From: Bradyrhizobium jicamae
GTDB taxonomy: Bacteria; Pseudomonadota; Alphaproteobacteria; Rhizobiales; Xanthobacteraceae
Direction of reading: 5' to 3'
Assembly (NCBI RefSeq): GCF_001440395.1
Contig: NZ_LLXZ01000004.1
Location: 1 to 64,000 of the forward strand
DNA: 64,000 bases
The notes beneath the pieces are model-generated. The model was given only the letters and a program-made list of their open reading frames with translations, did not search any database and was not told the origin of the DNA. Positions 52,563 to 61,879 of the stretch are shown here, piece by piece; position 1 is the first letter of the stretch; each line of letters starts with the position of its first letter. The position numbers were made by a program, and so were the translations under genes.

Positions 52563-53000
52563 CTATTCGCGCAGCGTCACAAGATACGCCACGATATCTT
52601 CGATCTGTTCCGCCGACAGGATCGGCTTGTCGCGCCATGGCGTCCCGACACGTTGAAGTCCATCTACGCGGTAATAGGACGGCATGATCGTCTCGGCATT
52701 GAGGCGTAACGCATCCACCAGCCGCAGCCGGAGCTGGCCTTCCGACCAGCGGCTGCCGGAACCGGAAAGGTCGGGCGCCAGGTCGCCCTGGAATTTCTGT
52801 TCGGGAAATGGGCCGCTGTGGCAGAGGATGCAAGTGCTGGAACGTTCCACCACAAGTGCGCGCCCGCGCGCAGCATCGCCGGCCGCGCCCGTCAGCGACT
52901 GCGGAATGGCATCGCCATCGACGGCATAGAAGCGAAGTTCCGTTGCGGCAGCCAGGCCGGGCAGGGCGAGCATGAGCCCGGCAATGAAGCGACCCGACAT
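52563..53000 (-). CDS. soxX: SoxX, c-type cytochrome
   Basis: This encodes 145 residues from ATG 53000; the frame continues upstream but overlaps fccB nonsense. A signal peptide (MSGRFIAGLMLALPGLAAA) precedes a single heme motif CILCH and a plausible Met ligand in ETIMPSYYR, standard for SoxX. It partners SoxA in electron transfer from SoxY-bound substrate. It begins 13 bases downstream of the FccB-like gene and ends 9 bases before soxY. Confidence 0.92.
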   Translation of the reverse strand: MSGRFIAGLMLALPGLAAATELRFYAVDGDAIPQSLTGAAGDAARGRALVVERSSTCILCHSGPFPEQKFQGDLAPDLSGSGSRWSEGQLRLRLVDALRLNAETIMPSYYRVDGLQRVGTPWRDKPILSAEQIEDIVAYLVTLRE

Positions 53001-53013
53001 GCGATAAGTGAGT

Positions 53014-54294
53014 CTAGCCAAAGACTTCCGCCGTGATGGTCGCAAACCAGGATTGCGCGTAGTCGGCTTCGCGCGCGCGGAATTCGCGGGGCACGTCCGC
53101 CGGGCTGACACCGCCGGCGCCTTCGACATCGGCCAGCACGCCGTTCTTCGGCTGGTAGACGCCGGCCACCGAGATGCCGTAGCCGGGAGCCGCGAGGCTG
53201 TAGCAGGTATTGATCAGCTTCGGCGCGGTTGGCGTGCCACCAGACAGCAGCGTGGCGATCGCGGCCGCGCAGACCTTGGCCTGCGAGTTCGCGGAGAATG
53301 CCGATTTCGGCATAGCGCCGGCGAGACAGGCATCGCCGATGACATGGATGTTCGGCGCCGATTTGGATTCGAAGGTGACCGGGTCGATCGCACACCAGCC
53401 GGTATTGTCGGTGGCGCCGGCTGACGTCGCGATACGGCCGGCCCGCTGCGGCGGAATGACGTTGGCCACCTTCGCGGTGTGGTTGCCGAAATCGGTGATC
53501 AGCGTGTTGGTCGCGGGATCGACGGCATTGACCTTGCCGCCCTGTGACAGCGAGACCCATTCGACCATGCCGGGATAAAGCTCCTTCCAGGCGTTCTGGA
53601 ACAGGCGCTGCTTGGAGAAGGTGTCCTTGGCGTCGAGGATGAGCAGCTTCGAACGCGGCTTCTTGGTTTTCAGATAATGCGCGATCAGGCAGGCGCGTTC
53701 GTAGGGCCCCGGCGGGCAGCGGAACGGATTGGCGGGAGCCGATATCACCACCACGCCGCCATCGTCCATCGCCTCGAGCTGCTTGCGCAGCAACAGCGTC
53801 TGCTCGCCGGCCTTCCAGGCGTGCGGCATCTTAGCCGCCGCAGCTTCATCATAGCCTTGCAGCACGTCGAAACGCAGATCGACGCCGGGCGAGAGCACCA
53901 GCCGGTCATAGCCGAGCGAGGTGCCGTCGGCGAGGGTGACAGTCCGCGCCGCGTTATCGACGCCGGTCGCCGCCTGCGCCACCACGGTCACGCCGCCGGC
54001 GGCGATCTTGTCGTAGCCGAATTGCTGCTCCTCGATCGAACGCAGCCCGGCGATGACATTGTTGCTGAACGGGCAGGCGGTGAAGGTCTTGTTCGGCTCG
54101 ACCAGCGTGACCTGCAATTTGGGATCGATCTGTTTAAGGGCGCGTGCGCAACTCGCGCCACCAAAACCGCCGCCGATCACGACGACGCGCGCCGCGGCTT
54201 GCGCGAATGCGGGCAGCGGGAACGTCAGTGCTGTTGCAGCGGCCGCGCTGGTGCCCAGGAATTTCCGGCGGCTGATGCGATGGCTGATACCCAT
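53014..54294 (-). CDS. fccB: FccB/SoxF-like sulfide dehydrogenase flavoprotein
   Basis: This encodes 426 residues. A Tat signal (ISRRKFLGTSAAAATALTFPLPAFA) leads into the FAD motif GGGFGG and EPNKTFTACPFSNNVIAGLR, typical of flavocytochrome c sulfide dehydrogenase; a second Cys (RCPPGPYERACLIA) may form the redox disulfide. It oxidises sulfide in the periplasm with its cytochrome partner, encoded 10 bases upstream. Close relatives in sox clusters are called SoxF and may reactivate the Sox complex. Confidence 0.92.
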   Translation of the reverse strand: MGISHRISRRKFLGTSAAAATALTFPLPAFAQAAARVVVIGGGFGGASCARALKQIDPKLQVTLVEPNKTFTACPFSNNVIAGLRSIEEQQFGYDKIAAGGVTVVAQAATGVDNAARTVTLADGTSLGYDRLVLSPGVDLRFDVLQGYDEAAAAKMPHAWKAGEQTLLLRKQLEAMDDGGVVVISAPANPFRCPPGPYERACLIAHYLKTKKPRSKLLILDAKDTFSKQRLFQNAWKELYPGMVEWVSLSQGGKVNAVDPATNTLITDFGNHTAKVANVIPPQRAGRIATSAGATDNTGWCAIDPVTFESKSAPNIHVIGDACLAGAMPKSAFSANSQAKVCAAAIATLLSGGTPTAPKLINTCYSLAAPGYGISVAGVYQPKNGVLADVEGAGGVSPADVPREFRAREADYAQSWFATITAEVFG

Positions 54295-54304
54295 GGCGGC
54301 CCCC

Positions 54305-54595
54305 TTACTTCTGTGCCGCGAGCCACGCCGCTATCGCGCGCAACTCGTCGTCCGTAAAACCCTTAGCTATGCGGGCCATCACCGTGGAGGGAACCGAGCC
54401 GTCGCGAAATCCGGTCATCGCGGTCACGATCTCGCCGGCATCCCGGCCGTATAGCCGCGAAACCGATGCAGCCGCCCCGGCAGAGTGACAGCCGGAACAT
54501 GACGCCGCGCCGGGCGGAGGGACGGAGGCCGCCAGCACGGGCAGGTTCGACGCCACAATCGTTGCCACCCCGAGGATGATCGACAAGGTTTTCAT
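54305..54595 (-). CDS. FccA/SoxE-like c-type cytochrome
   Basis: This encodes 96 residues from ATG 54595 with a signal peptide (MKTLSIILGVATIVASNLPVLA). A single heme motif CSGCH follows and a Met in TVMARIAKGFTDDELRAIAAWLAAQ can be the distal ligand. It is a small one-heme version of the FccA cytochrome that accepts electrons from FccB. It sits between the Mo-hydroxylase large subunit and fccB and could in principle serve both. Confidence 0.9.
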   Translation of the reverse strand: MKTLSIILGVATIVASNLPVLAASVPPPGAASCSGCHSAGAAASVSRLYGRDAGEIVTAMTGFRDGSVPSTVMARIAKGFTDDELRAIAAWLAAQK

Positions 54596-54648
54596 CAGCA
54601 GCCCCTCCGGAAGGTGAAGCGGCGGCCCGAAGGCCGCCGCTGCTTTTG

Positions 54649-56841
54649 TCAGGCGAAGGTGATGTTCTGATCCCTCAGCGGCACCGAACGGATCCGCTTG
54701 CCGGTCGCCGCGAAGTAGGCGTTGAGCACCGCAGGCGCGGCGACGCCGATGGTCGGCTCGCCGACACCGCCCCAGAAGCCGCCGCTCGGCACCATCACGC
54801 ATTCCACCTTCGGCATCTCGGCGATGCGCATGGAATTGTAGGTGTCGAAGTTGGTCTGCTCCATCTTGCCGTCCTTCACCGTGCATCCACCATAGAACAG
54901 GGCGGACAGGCCATAGACAAAGGAGCCCGCGATCTGCCGCTCGACCTGCGCCGGGTTGACGATGTAGCCGGGATCGGTGGAAGCGACGATGCGATGCACC
55001 TTGATCTTGTTGCCGTCGGTGACGGAGATTTCGGCAGCACCCGCGACATAGCTGCCGTAGCCCATCACCTGCGCAATCCCGCGATAGACGCCTTGCGGCG
55101 CGGGCTTGCCCCAGCCGATCTTCTCGGCCACCGCGTTGAGCACGGCGAGATGTTTGGGATGCTTGCTCATCAGCTTGCGGCGGAATTCCACCGGATCCTG
55201 GCCGATCGAATGCGCCAGTTCATCCATGAAGCATTCCATGTAGATCGCATTCTGGTTGACGTTGACGCCGCGCCAGAAGCCGGGCGGAACGTGCGGGTTG
55301 CGCATGGAATGCTCGACCAAGAGGTTCGGCACGGAGTAGCCGATCGCGGCATCGCCGGAAGGGCTCAAGCCCTGGAACGCGGCCGTATCCATGCCGTTCA
55401 CCAGCGCCGCGGGACGCACGGTGTACAGGATCGACTGTCCCGACAATCGCACATGCAGCGCGGTGAGATTGTTGTCGGCATCGAAGGCGCCGGTCAGCTT
55501 GCACTGCGTGACCGGATGGAATTTGCCTTGCGCCATGTCCTCTTCGCGCGACCACAACAGCTTGACCGGCGTGCCCGGCATCTCCTTGGCGATGAGTACC
55601 GCCTGCCGGACGTAGTCGGTCATGCCACGACGGCCGAAGCCACCGCCGAGGATGAGCTTGTGCACCTCGCATTTCTCGGCCGGCAGACCTGAGGCTTCCA
55701 TCGTGGCGGCGAACGCCGCTTCGCCGTTCTGGGTGCCGCACCAGACCTCGCATTTGTCAGCCGTGTAGACCGCGGTGGCGTTCAGCGGCTCCATCGTGGC
55801 GTGATTCTGGTAGGGATAGTTGTAGACCGCCTCGACCTTCTTGACGGCAGAAGCAATCGCAGCCTTGGCGTCGCCGTTCTGGTTGCCGATAAAGGCCGGC
55901 TGCGAATTGTCGAGGCCTTCGGCCAGCCATTTGGCGATCGACTCGCTGGAGACTTTGGCGTTCTCGCCTTCGTCCCAGACGATCGGCAGCGCGTCGAGCG
56001 CGGTCTTGGCGTGCCACCAGGTATCGGCGACGACGGCGACGGCGCTGTCGCCGACCTTCATCACCTTCTTGACGCCCTTCATGCCGGCGATCTTGGCCTC
56101 GTCGTAGCTCTTCAGCTTGCTGCCGAAGACCGGCGCATCCTTGATCGCGGCGTTGAGCATGCCGGGCAGCTTGACGTCGGCGCCATAGATCATCGCGCCG
56201 GTGGTCTTGTCGACGGTGTCGAGTCGCTTGACGCCCTTGCCGGCGATCTTCCAGTCCTTCGGATCCTTCAGCTTCACGTCGGCGTCCGCCGGCGGCGTGA
56301 GCTTCGCGGCGGCTTCAACCACCTTGCCGTAAGTCGTGGTCTTGCCCGACGGCGTATGGGTGATGACGCTGTTGGCCGCGGTGCATTCCGAGACCGGGAC
56401 CTTCCACTCGTTCGCGGCGGCCTGCACCAGCATCATGCGCGCGGTGGCGCCGCCCTTGCGGACATATTCCTGGCTGGTGCGGATGCCGCGGCTGCCGCCG
56501 GTCGAGAAATCGCCCCAGGCGCGCTTGCGTGCGACACTTTGACCCGGTGTCGGATATTCGGTGACGACCTTCGACCAGTCGCATTCCAGCTCTTCGGCAA
56601 CGAGCTGGGCTAGGCCGGTGAGGGTGCCCTGGCCCATCTCCGAGCGGGCGACGCGAATCACAGTCGTGTTGTCGGGGCGGATCACCACCCAGACATTGAC
56701 TTCCGGCGAGCCGTCGGCGGCACGGACGACCTGCGGTCCGCCGAAGGGAATATCGAGGCCGATCGCAAGGCCGGCCCCCGCGGCAGCGGTGCCGATCACG
56801 AAGGCGCGGCGGTTGAGTTTGGGCATGACATGCTTGTTCAT
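54649..56841 (-). CDS. Tat-exported Mo-hydroxylase large subunit (xanthine dehydrogenase family)
   Basis: This encodes 730 residues. A twin-arginine signal (LNRRAFVIGTAAAGAGLAIG) indicates periplasmic location. Molybdopterin-family features are SEMGQGTLTGLAQLVAEELECDW, the GGGFGRRGMTDYV motif and a catalytic-Glu GGVGEPTIGVAAPAVLNAYF near the C-terminus. The layout matches isoquinoline 1-oxidoreductase/aldehyde-type oxidoreductases (IorB). Its partner Fe-S subunit is 9 bases upstream and a cytochrome c gene 53 bases downstream. The substrate is unknown; linkage to sox genes is unusual. Confidence 0.92.
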   Translation of the reverse strand: MNKHVMPKLNRRAFVIGTAAAGAGLAIGLDIPFGGPQVVRAADGSPEVNVWVVIRPDNTTVIRVARSEMGQGTLTGLAQLVAEELECDWSKVVTEYPTPGQSVARKRAWGDFSTGGSRGIRTSQEYVRKGGATARMMLVQAAANEWKVPVSECTAANSVITHTPSGKTTTYGKVVEAAAKLTPPADADVKLKDPKDWKIAGKGVKRLDTVDKTTGAMIYGADVKLPGMLNAAIKDAPVFGSKLKSYDEAKIAGMKGVKKVMKVGDSAVAVVADTWWHAKTALDALPIVWDEGENAKVSSESIAKWLAEGLDNSQPAFIGNQNGDAKAAIASAVKKVEAVYNYPYQNHATMEPLNATAVYTADKCEVWCGTQNGEAAFAATMEASGLPAEKCEVHKLILGGGFGRRGMTDYVRQAVLIAKEMPGTPVKLLWSREEDMAQGKFHPVTQCKLTGAFDADNNLTALHVRLSGQSILYTVRPAALVNGMDTAAFQGLSPSGDAAIGYSVPNLLVEHSMRNPHVPPGFWRGVNVNQNAIYMECFMDELAHSIGQDPVEFRRKLMSKHPKHLAVLNAVAEKIGWGKPAPQGVYRGIAQVMGYGSYVAGAAEISVTDGNKIKVHRIVASTDPGYIVNPAQVERQIAGSFVYGLSALFYGGCTVKDGKMEQTNFDTYNSMRIAEMPKVECVMVPSGGFWGGVGEPTIGVAAPAVLNAYFAATGKRIRSVPLRDQNITFA

Positions 56842-56850
56842 GGCATCACC

Positions 56851-57300
56851 TCAAGCGCTGGCGGCGGAGTGGATCGCCGCGCGGACCTGCTGAAAGGTCC
56901 CGCAACGGCAGATATTGGTGATGGCCTCGTCGATGTCCTGGTCGGTCGGCTTCGGCTTCTCCTTGAGAAGGGCCGCAACGGCCATGATCATGCCGGCCTG
57001 GCAATAACCGCATTGCGGCACGTCGTTGGCGACCCAGGCCTGCTGCACCTTGTGCAGCGTGCCGCCACTGGCGAGACCTTCGATCGTGGTGATCTGCTTG
57101 CCGACAGCTTCGCTGACGGTGATGCCGCAGGAGCGCATCGCGACGCCATCGATGTGCACGGTGCAGGCACCACATTGTGCAATGCCGCATCCATATTTGG
57201 TGCCGGTCAGCCCGACGTTCTCCCTGATTGCCCAAAGAAGCGGCGTGTCGTCTTCGACGTCCACATTGATCGATTTGCCGTTGATTGTGAGATTTGCCAT
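56851..57300 (-). CDS. Mo-hydroxylase [2Fe-2S] subunit
   Basis: This encodes 149 residues from ATG 57300. The plant-type cluster motif is [21 protein letters not shown] and the second CGYCQAGM...CRCG. It is the electron-transfer partner of the adjacent large subunit and lacks a signal peptide, so would be co-exported with it (as in the IorAB type). It is the first gene of the eight-gene minus-strand operon through soxA. Two palindromes lie 80-120 bases upstream. Confidence 0.92.
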   Translation of the reverse strand: MANLTINGKSINVDVEDDTPLLWAIRENVGLTGTKYGCGIAQCGACTVHIDGVAMRSCGITVSEAVGKQITTIEGLASGGTLHKVQQAWVANDVPQCGYCQAGMIMAVAALLKEKPKPTDQDIDEAITNICRCGTFQQVRAAIHSAASA

Positions 57301-57380
57301 CGCGTATCCCCTGTTCGCTCCATCCACCGAGGGAGCTGCGGCCGGGAAGATGGCCCGCAACTTGGAATAGTTCAAATCAA

Positions 57381-57418
57381 GAAAATGCGTTTTCGCGCAA
57401 GATAGAAAAAGCGTTTTC
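57381..57418. promoter_or_regulatory. Tandem palindromes upstream of the Mo-hydroxylase/fcc/sox operon
   Basis: GAAAATGCGTTTTC (57381-57394) and GAAAAAGCGTTTTC (57405-57418) are two copies of GAAAANGCGTTTTC with centres 24 bases apart. They lie between the MarR gene and the operon start at 57300. This is a likely binding site for a dimeric regulator; which one is unknown. Confidence 0.6.
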
Positions 57419-57489
57419 GGGCCGGATGAAAGTTGACCGGCCGGTGTTGCGGCGGGGCGGGCGCGGTCGTCCCCATCGATGTGGCCAGG

Positions 57490-57948
57490 CTAATCCGCGC
57501 TATCGAGACGTTCGTTCAGCATCTTCAAGGTCCGGCTGGCAGCTGCAAGCTCATTGGGCGTGATCCCCTTGGCCAGGGCATTTGCCCACGGCGCCTGCAA
57601 ACTCGTGGCGGCCGAAAAGGCATCCTGCCCACGCCGGGTCAGCGCAACGAGATGGGCGCGGCGGTGATTTGGGTTGGGGCGCAGCTCGACCAGGCCGTCG
57701 TCCCGCATCTCGTTGATGATGCGCTGAACGCCCTGGCGATTAAGCCCCATGCTCCGCGCCAGCCATGCCACCGGCTGCAGTGTTGGCGAAAGGGCGATCG
57801 CACCCAGCACCTGCCAGCGCGCGCTGGTCAGGCCGAGATCCGCGACAAGGCTGTCGCCGGCCGCGAGCAGCCGTCCATTGAGCCGGAACACCGCCAGCAC
57901 CAGATCGGTCAGGGCCTCGCCGCCGGACGTATGTCGCTTTGTTGCCAT
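57490..57948 (-). CDS. MarR-family transcriptional regulator
   Basis: This encodes 152 residues from ATG 57948 (a TTG at 57966 is the alternative). Winged-helix features: LTSARWQVLGAIALSPTLQPVAWLARSMGLNRQGVQRIINEMRDDGLVELRPNPNHRRAHLVALTRRG. A predicted promoter places transcription start about 3 bases before the ATG, so its mRNA may be near leaderless. It is divergent from a DUF1772 gene, with a palindrome in the gap overlapping its own -35, consistent with autoregulation. Confidence 0.9.
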   Translation of the reverse strand: MATKRHTSGGEALTDLVLAVFRLNGRLLAAGDSLVADLGLTSARWQVLGAIALSPTLQPVAWLARSMGLNRQGVQRIINEMRDDGLVELRPNPNHRRAHLVALTRRGQDAFSAATSLQAPWANALAKGITPNELAAASRTLKMLNERLDSAD

Positions 57949-57957
57949 TTGACTACT

Positions 57958-57985
57958 AGTATCCAAGATGACAACATATTGTCAA
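57958..57985 (-). promoter_or_regulatory. Predicted promoter and operator of the MarR gene
   Basis: On the minus strand TTGACA (57985-57980), 16 bases, GATACT (57963-57958). The palindrome TGACAACATATTGTCA (57969-57984) overlaps the -35 and spacer. It could also control the divergent DUF1772 gene. Confidence 0.6.
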
Positions 57986-58011
57986 TATGAGAACGGTATG
58001 TGGAGTAAGTC

Positions 58012-58440
58012 ATGTTTGCAGGACAGCTAGCGATGATCGTCGCCGCGGCATTCGCCGGCGCCGCGTTCTACGTCAACTTTGCCGAGCAGCCGGCGCGCCT
58101 GGGTCTCGATGACCGGGCTCTCTTGAAGCAATGGAAACCAAGCTACGATCGCGGCTTCATGATGCAGGCGAGCTCCGCGGTGATTTCGGGCGTGCTCGGC
58201 CTGATCGCCGCCTGGGCGACTTGGGACTGGCGCTGGATCATCGGTGCGGTGCTCATTCTCGCCAACTGGCCCTATACGCTGATCTGCATCATGCCGACCA
58301 ACCGTGCGTTGAAGGCGATCGACGAGAACGACGCCGGCCCGCAGTCACGGGCGCTGATCGTGAAATGGGGAGGGCTGCACGCGGTCAGAACAGGCCTCGG
58401 GATCGCGGCAACGCTGGCCTATCTGTGGGCGCTCAACTAG
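58012..58440 (+). CDS. DUF1772 membrane protein (anthrone oxygenase-like)
   Basis: This encodes 142 residues with about four membrane spans ([84 protein letters not shown]). The motif [11 protein letters not shown] and PTNRAL are typical of DUF1772. Some relatives are called anthrone oxygenases; the bacterial function is unknown. It is divergent from the MarR gene and likely its target. Confidence 0.85.
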   Translation: MFAGQLAMIVAAAFAGAAFYVNFAEQPARLGLDDRALLKQWKPSYDRGFMMQASSAVISGVLGLIAAWATWDWRWIIGAVLILANWPYTLICIMPTNRALKAIDENDAGPQSRALIVKWGGLHAVRTGLGIAATLAYLWALN

Positions 58441-58452
58441 CGGCAGCGGCCG

Positions 58453-59856
58453 TCATGTTTTCTCTGTGCCTACGGTCAGGCGCAGGAAACTCATCAGGCT
58501 CCCGAGCGCGGCAAATCCGGCTCCGAGCGCCAGCGCCACCGTCGCACCATTGTGGCCGGCGAGCGCAAAGCACAGGGCGGCGAATGCGGCGCCGAGGGTC
58601 TGTCCGGTCAGGCGTGCGGTGGCGACGATGCCGCTGGCGCTGCCACTGCGATGCGGCGGCGCGCTCGACATCAGCGCCCGCAAATTCGGCGTTTGAAAAA
58701 AACCGAAGCCGATGCCGCAGATCACCGTGCGCCAGACGATGTTGGCAATGCCGGGGTCCGGCGGCAGCGTCGCCAGCAGCGCCATGCCGATGCCGAGCAG
58801 CACCAGCCCGATGCCGCCGAGGATGCCGACCGGATAGCGGTCGGAGAGCCTGCCGCCGATCGGCGCCATGATCGCCACCACCAGCGGCCAGGGCGTCATG
58901 AAGAAGCCGGTCTCCACCTGTGAGCGGTGCAGCACGTCCTCGAAGTAGAAGGGCAGCGAGACGAAGGCCAATCCCTGTACCGCAAACGCGCAGACCGAAG
59001 TTGCGGCCGACAGCGCGAACATCGGCCGCCGGAACAGGTCGACCGGCAACATCGGCGCCGGATGGTCCGCATTCCTGCGGGTCAGCAGCCAGCCGAGTAT
59101 CAAGGCCGCACCCACCTCCAGTCCGACGAGGGCGGGTGGCGCCTGATGCGCGGCGCTGCCGATGCCGATGATGAAGAGCCCGAGGCAGCTTGCGGTCAGC
59201 GCCGCGTTGGCAAAATCGAACGCATGTTTTGCGCGCGGCGTTTTCGGCAGGGTCTTCAGGCCGATCCAGATCGCGATCACGCCGAAGGGGATGTTGATCG
59301 CAAACAGCCACGGCCATGTTCCGAGCGCAAGGATCGCCGAGGCAATGGTCGGGCCGAACGTGAATGCCGTTCCGACCACCAGCGCATTATGTCCGAAGCC
59401 GCGGCCCAGCATGCGGGTCGGGTAGACGAAGCGGACCAGCGCCGCATTCACGCTCATGATGCCGCTGGCGCCGAGCCCCTGCAGCGCCCGGGCCGCCGTC
59501 AGGCTGGGCAGCGACCATGCCAGGGCGCAGCCGAGCGAGGCCAGCGTGAACAGGATGAGGCCGCCGATATAGATTCGCTCATGGCCGACGATTTCGCCGA
59601 GCGCGCCGAGCGGCAGCAGCGTTGCCACCAGCGCGATCTGGTAGATGTTGACCACCCAGACCACGTCGGCCGGGCTGACATGGAGGTCGGCCGCAATCGC
59701 AGGAAGCGCCACGTTCGCAATCGCCGTATCCAGCGAAGCCAGCGCCAGCGCCGTAAAGATCGCCGCGACCGCCCAGCGCCGGAGTTCCGGGGGCAGGCCG
59801 TCGATGGGCGCGGCTGATGGCTTTGCGGTTGCATCTGCGGACATTCGGTTGGGCAC
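58453..59856 (-). CDS. MFS transporter, DHA2 (EmrB/QacA-like) family
   Basis: This encodes 467 residues, highly hydrophobic with many membrane spans. SLDTAIANVALPAIAADL near the N-terminus and the motif LGALGEIVGHERIYIGGLILFTLASLGCALA are typical of drug/H+ antiporters of the 14-span DHA2 group. It probably exports a drug, dye or toxic metabolite. It ends 12 bases from the convergent DUF1772 gene; nearby MarR may regulate it only indirectly. Confidence 0.9.
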   Translation of the reverse strand: MPNRMSADATAKPSAAPIDGLPPELRRWAVAAIFTALALASLDTAIANVALPAIAADLHVSPADVVWVVNIYQIALVATLLPLGALGEIVGHERIYIGGLILFTLASLGCALAWSLPSLTAARALQGLGASGIMSVNAALVRFVYPTRMLGRGFGHNALVVGTAFTFGPTIASAILALGTWPWLFAINIPFGVIAIWIGLKTLPKTPRAKHAFDFANAALTASCLGLFIIGIGSAAHQAPPALVGLEVGAALILGWLLTRRNADHPAPMLPVDLFRRPMFALSAATSVCAFAVQGLAFVSLPFYFEDVLHRSQVETGFFMTPWPLVVAIMAPIGGRLSDRYPVGILGGIGLVLLGIGMALLATLPPDPGIANIVWRTVICGIGFGFFQTPNLRALMSSAPPHRSGSASGIVATARLTGQTLGAAFAALCFALAGHNGATVALALGAGFAALGSLMSFLRLTVGTEKT

Positions 59857-60084
59857 TCCACGCCTTGGGGGCGGTCGCGCCCAGAGCGGCGTGTACTACG
59901 GACGCGGCACAAGCCACAGACACATCGCTGCATGATGCATATGCGAAGGGATGGGCGACGTCCGCCGCGCCATATCCGCGCGCCGACTATCGGATACCTT
60001 TCCGCCTGCCAAGCGATCGACTAGGCTTGGGCGCAGAGCGACCGCAGTTTTATAAAAAGACGGTCACCGGCGAGGGAAGACGCT

Positions 60085-61854
60085 TTGGACGGACTGGCGA
60101 GCCGGCGCGGCGAAGTCATGCTTAGCGCGAGTGGGGGCGGGCGTGGGCGCGTAGGGGCCAGCCTGTGGGTTTCGCTCCTGCTGGCGATCCTCGGCTTCCT
60201 CGTCATCTATCCGATCCTGATGCTGCTGCTAGGCGCACTCACCGACACCAATCCGGTGGTCGACGGCATCCAGCTCAGTCACCTCTCTGTCACGAACTTC
60301 CTCACGGTGCTGGCGAACCCGAATGTCGCCGAGGCGCTCTTCAACACGCTGATTGCCTGTGGCGGCGGCACGCTGATCGCGGTCGTGGTCGGATTGCTGT
60401 TCTCCTGGATCGTCGTCCGCACCAACACGCCGTTCAAGGGTTTTATCGCGGCCGCCAGCATTTTGCCGCTGTTCGCGCCGCCGCTGGTTGCGGGCGTGGC
60501 TTGGGCCATTCTCGGCTCGCCGAAGACCGGCCTGATCAACACCATGTTCAAATGGGTGGGGCTGGACTGGCGCGTCGATTTCTATTCGATGTGGGGACTG
60601 GTGTTCGTGTTCGGCATCTACTACGCGCCGTACGTCTACATGTTCACCTCGTCCGCGCTGCGCAACATGGACCCGAGCCTGGAGGAGGCCGCCGAGATTT
60701 CCGGCGCCAGCGCGTTCGCGACGCTGTTCACGGTGACGTTCCCGCTGATCATGCCGGCAATCGTTTCGGGCATGCTGCTGTCGTTCATCGTCATGCTCGG
60801 CATCTATGGCATTCCCGCGGTGCTGGGTGCGCCGACCAACCTTGCCGTGCTGACCACCTACATCTTCAAGCTCACCAACTGGTCGCCGCCGCTCTACAAC
60901 ACCGCCGCGGCGGTTGCGATCATCCTGATGGTTGTAACCGGCCTGCTCGTATTCCTGCAGCACAAGGTGCTGAGCGGCCGCAGCTACACGACGGTCGCCG
61001 GCAAGGCGTTCCGGCCGCGCAGCCTCGATCTCGGGCGCTGGCGCTGGTTCACCTTCGGTCTCGGCATCGTCTATCTCCTGGTCGTGGTGGTGCTGCCGTT
61101 GCTCGCGCTTATCGTCGCGGCATTTCGAAAATTCATGTTCATCCGCGACATCAGCAGCCTGTTCGACGCCAGGCAGTATTCCCTGGTGCATTTTCACAGC
61201 ATCTTCGACAATCCGCTGACCATGCGCTCGATCTATAACTCGGTCGAGGTCGGCATCATCACCGCGGTGGTTGGCGGCGCGCTTGCTTTTGCGATCGGCT
61301 ACACCATCCACCGCACCCAGGTGATGGGTCGCCGCTGGATCGACGTGATCTCGACCCTGCCGGTGGCGATCCCTGGCCTCGTGGTCGGCGTCGCCTATCT
61401 TTGGGCATGGATCGGCATTCCCGGCGGGCTCTACGGCACCATCTGGATTCTGGCGCTGGCGTTCATCGCGCGCTTCATGCCCGATACGGTCAAGTCGCTG
61501 TCGACCTCGTTCCTGCAAATCCACCGCGAGCTCGAGGAAGCGGCCTGGGTCTGCGGCAAGGGCGTGCTCGGCACCATCAGGACGATCGTGCTGCCGCTGG
61601 CGCGGCCGGGCGTGATGGCGTCGATGACACTGCTGTTCGTGCTTGCGATCCGCGAACTCGGCTCGTCGCTGTTCCTCTACACCAGCAACACCATGGTGAT
61701 GTCGGTGCTGCTGCTCGACTACTACGAGGGCGGGAACCTCGGGAAGACCGCGGCATTCAGCCTGGTGCAGACCGTTCTGCTCGGCGTGCTCATCGGCGGC
61801 GCCAACTATTTGTCGCGCGGTGCGGCGCAAGGCAGCGTCGCGCGGACCGGATAA
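60085..61854 (+). CDS. Fbp/Pot-type ABC transporter permease, two-domain
   Basis: This encodes 589 residues from TTG 60085 (with GAGGGAAGA upstream); ATG 60118 is an alternative. Two permease halves are joined in one chain: first SILPLFAPPLVAGVAWAILGS with EEAAEISGASAFATLFTVTFPLI; second STLPVAIPGLVVGVAYLWAW with EEAAWVCGKGVLGTIRTIVLPLA, each with the EAA loop. This is the FbpB layout of ferric-iron and related importers. It starts a binding-protein/ATPase operon. Substrate could be iron, a phosphonate or a polyamine. Confidence 0.9.
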   Translation: MDGLASRRGEVMLSASGGGRGRVGASLWVSLLLAILGFLVIYPILMLLLGALTDTNPVVDGIQLSHLSVTNFLTVLANPNVAEALFNTLIACGGGTLIAVVVGLLFSWIVVRTNTPFKGFIAAASILPLFAPPLVAGVAWAILGSPKTGLINTMFKWVGLDWRVDFYSMWGLVFVFGIYYAPYVYMFTSSALRNMDPSLEEAAEISGASAFATLFTVTFPLIMPAIVSGMLLSFIVMLGIYGIPAVLGAPTNLAVLTTYIFKLTNWSPPLYNTAAAVAIILMVVTGLLVFLQHKVLSGRSYTTVAGKAFRPRSLDLGRWRWFTFGLGIVYLLVVVVLPLLALIVAAFRKFMFIRDISSLFDARQYSLVHFHSIFDNPLTMRSIYNSVEVGIITAVVGGALAFAIGYTIHRTQVMGRRWIDVISTLPVAIPGLVVGVAYLWAWIGIPGGLYGTIWILALAFIARFMPDTVKSLSTSFLQIHRELEEAAWVCGKGVLGTIRTIVLPLARPGVMASMTLLFVLAIRELGSSLFLYTSNTMVMSVLLLDYYEGGNLGKTAAFSLVQTVLLGVLIGGANYLSRGAAQGSVARTG

Positions 61855-61879
61855 CAAAAGCGAAGGGAGGAATTTGGTT

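Noticed and set aside
50984..57300. Complete thiosulfate-oxidising sox cluster
   Set aside because: soxB and soxCD are not in the window, so the cluster is called partial.
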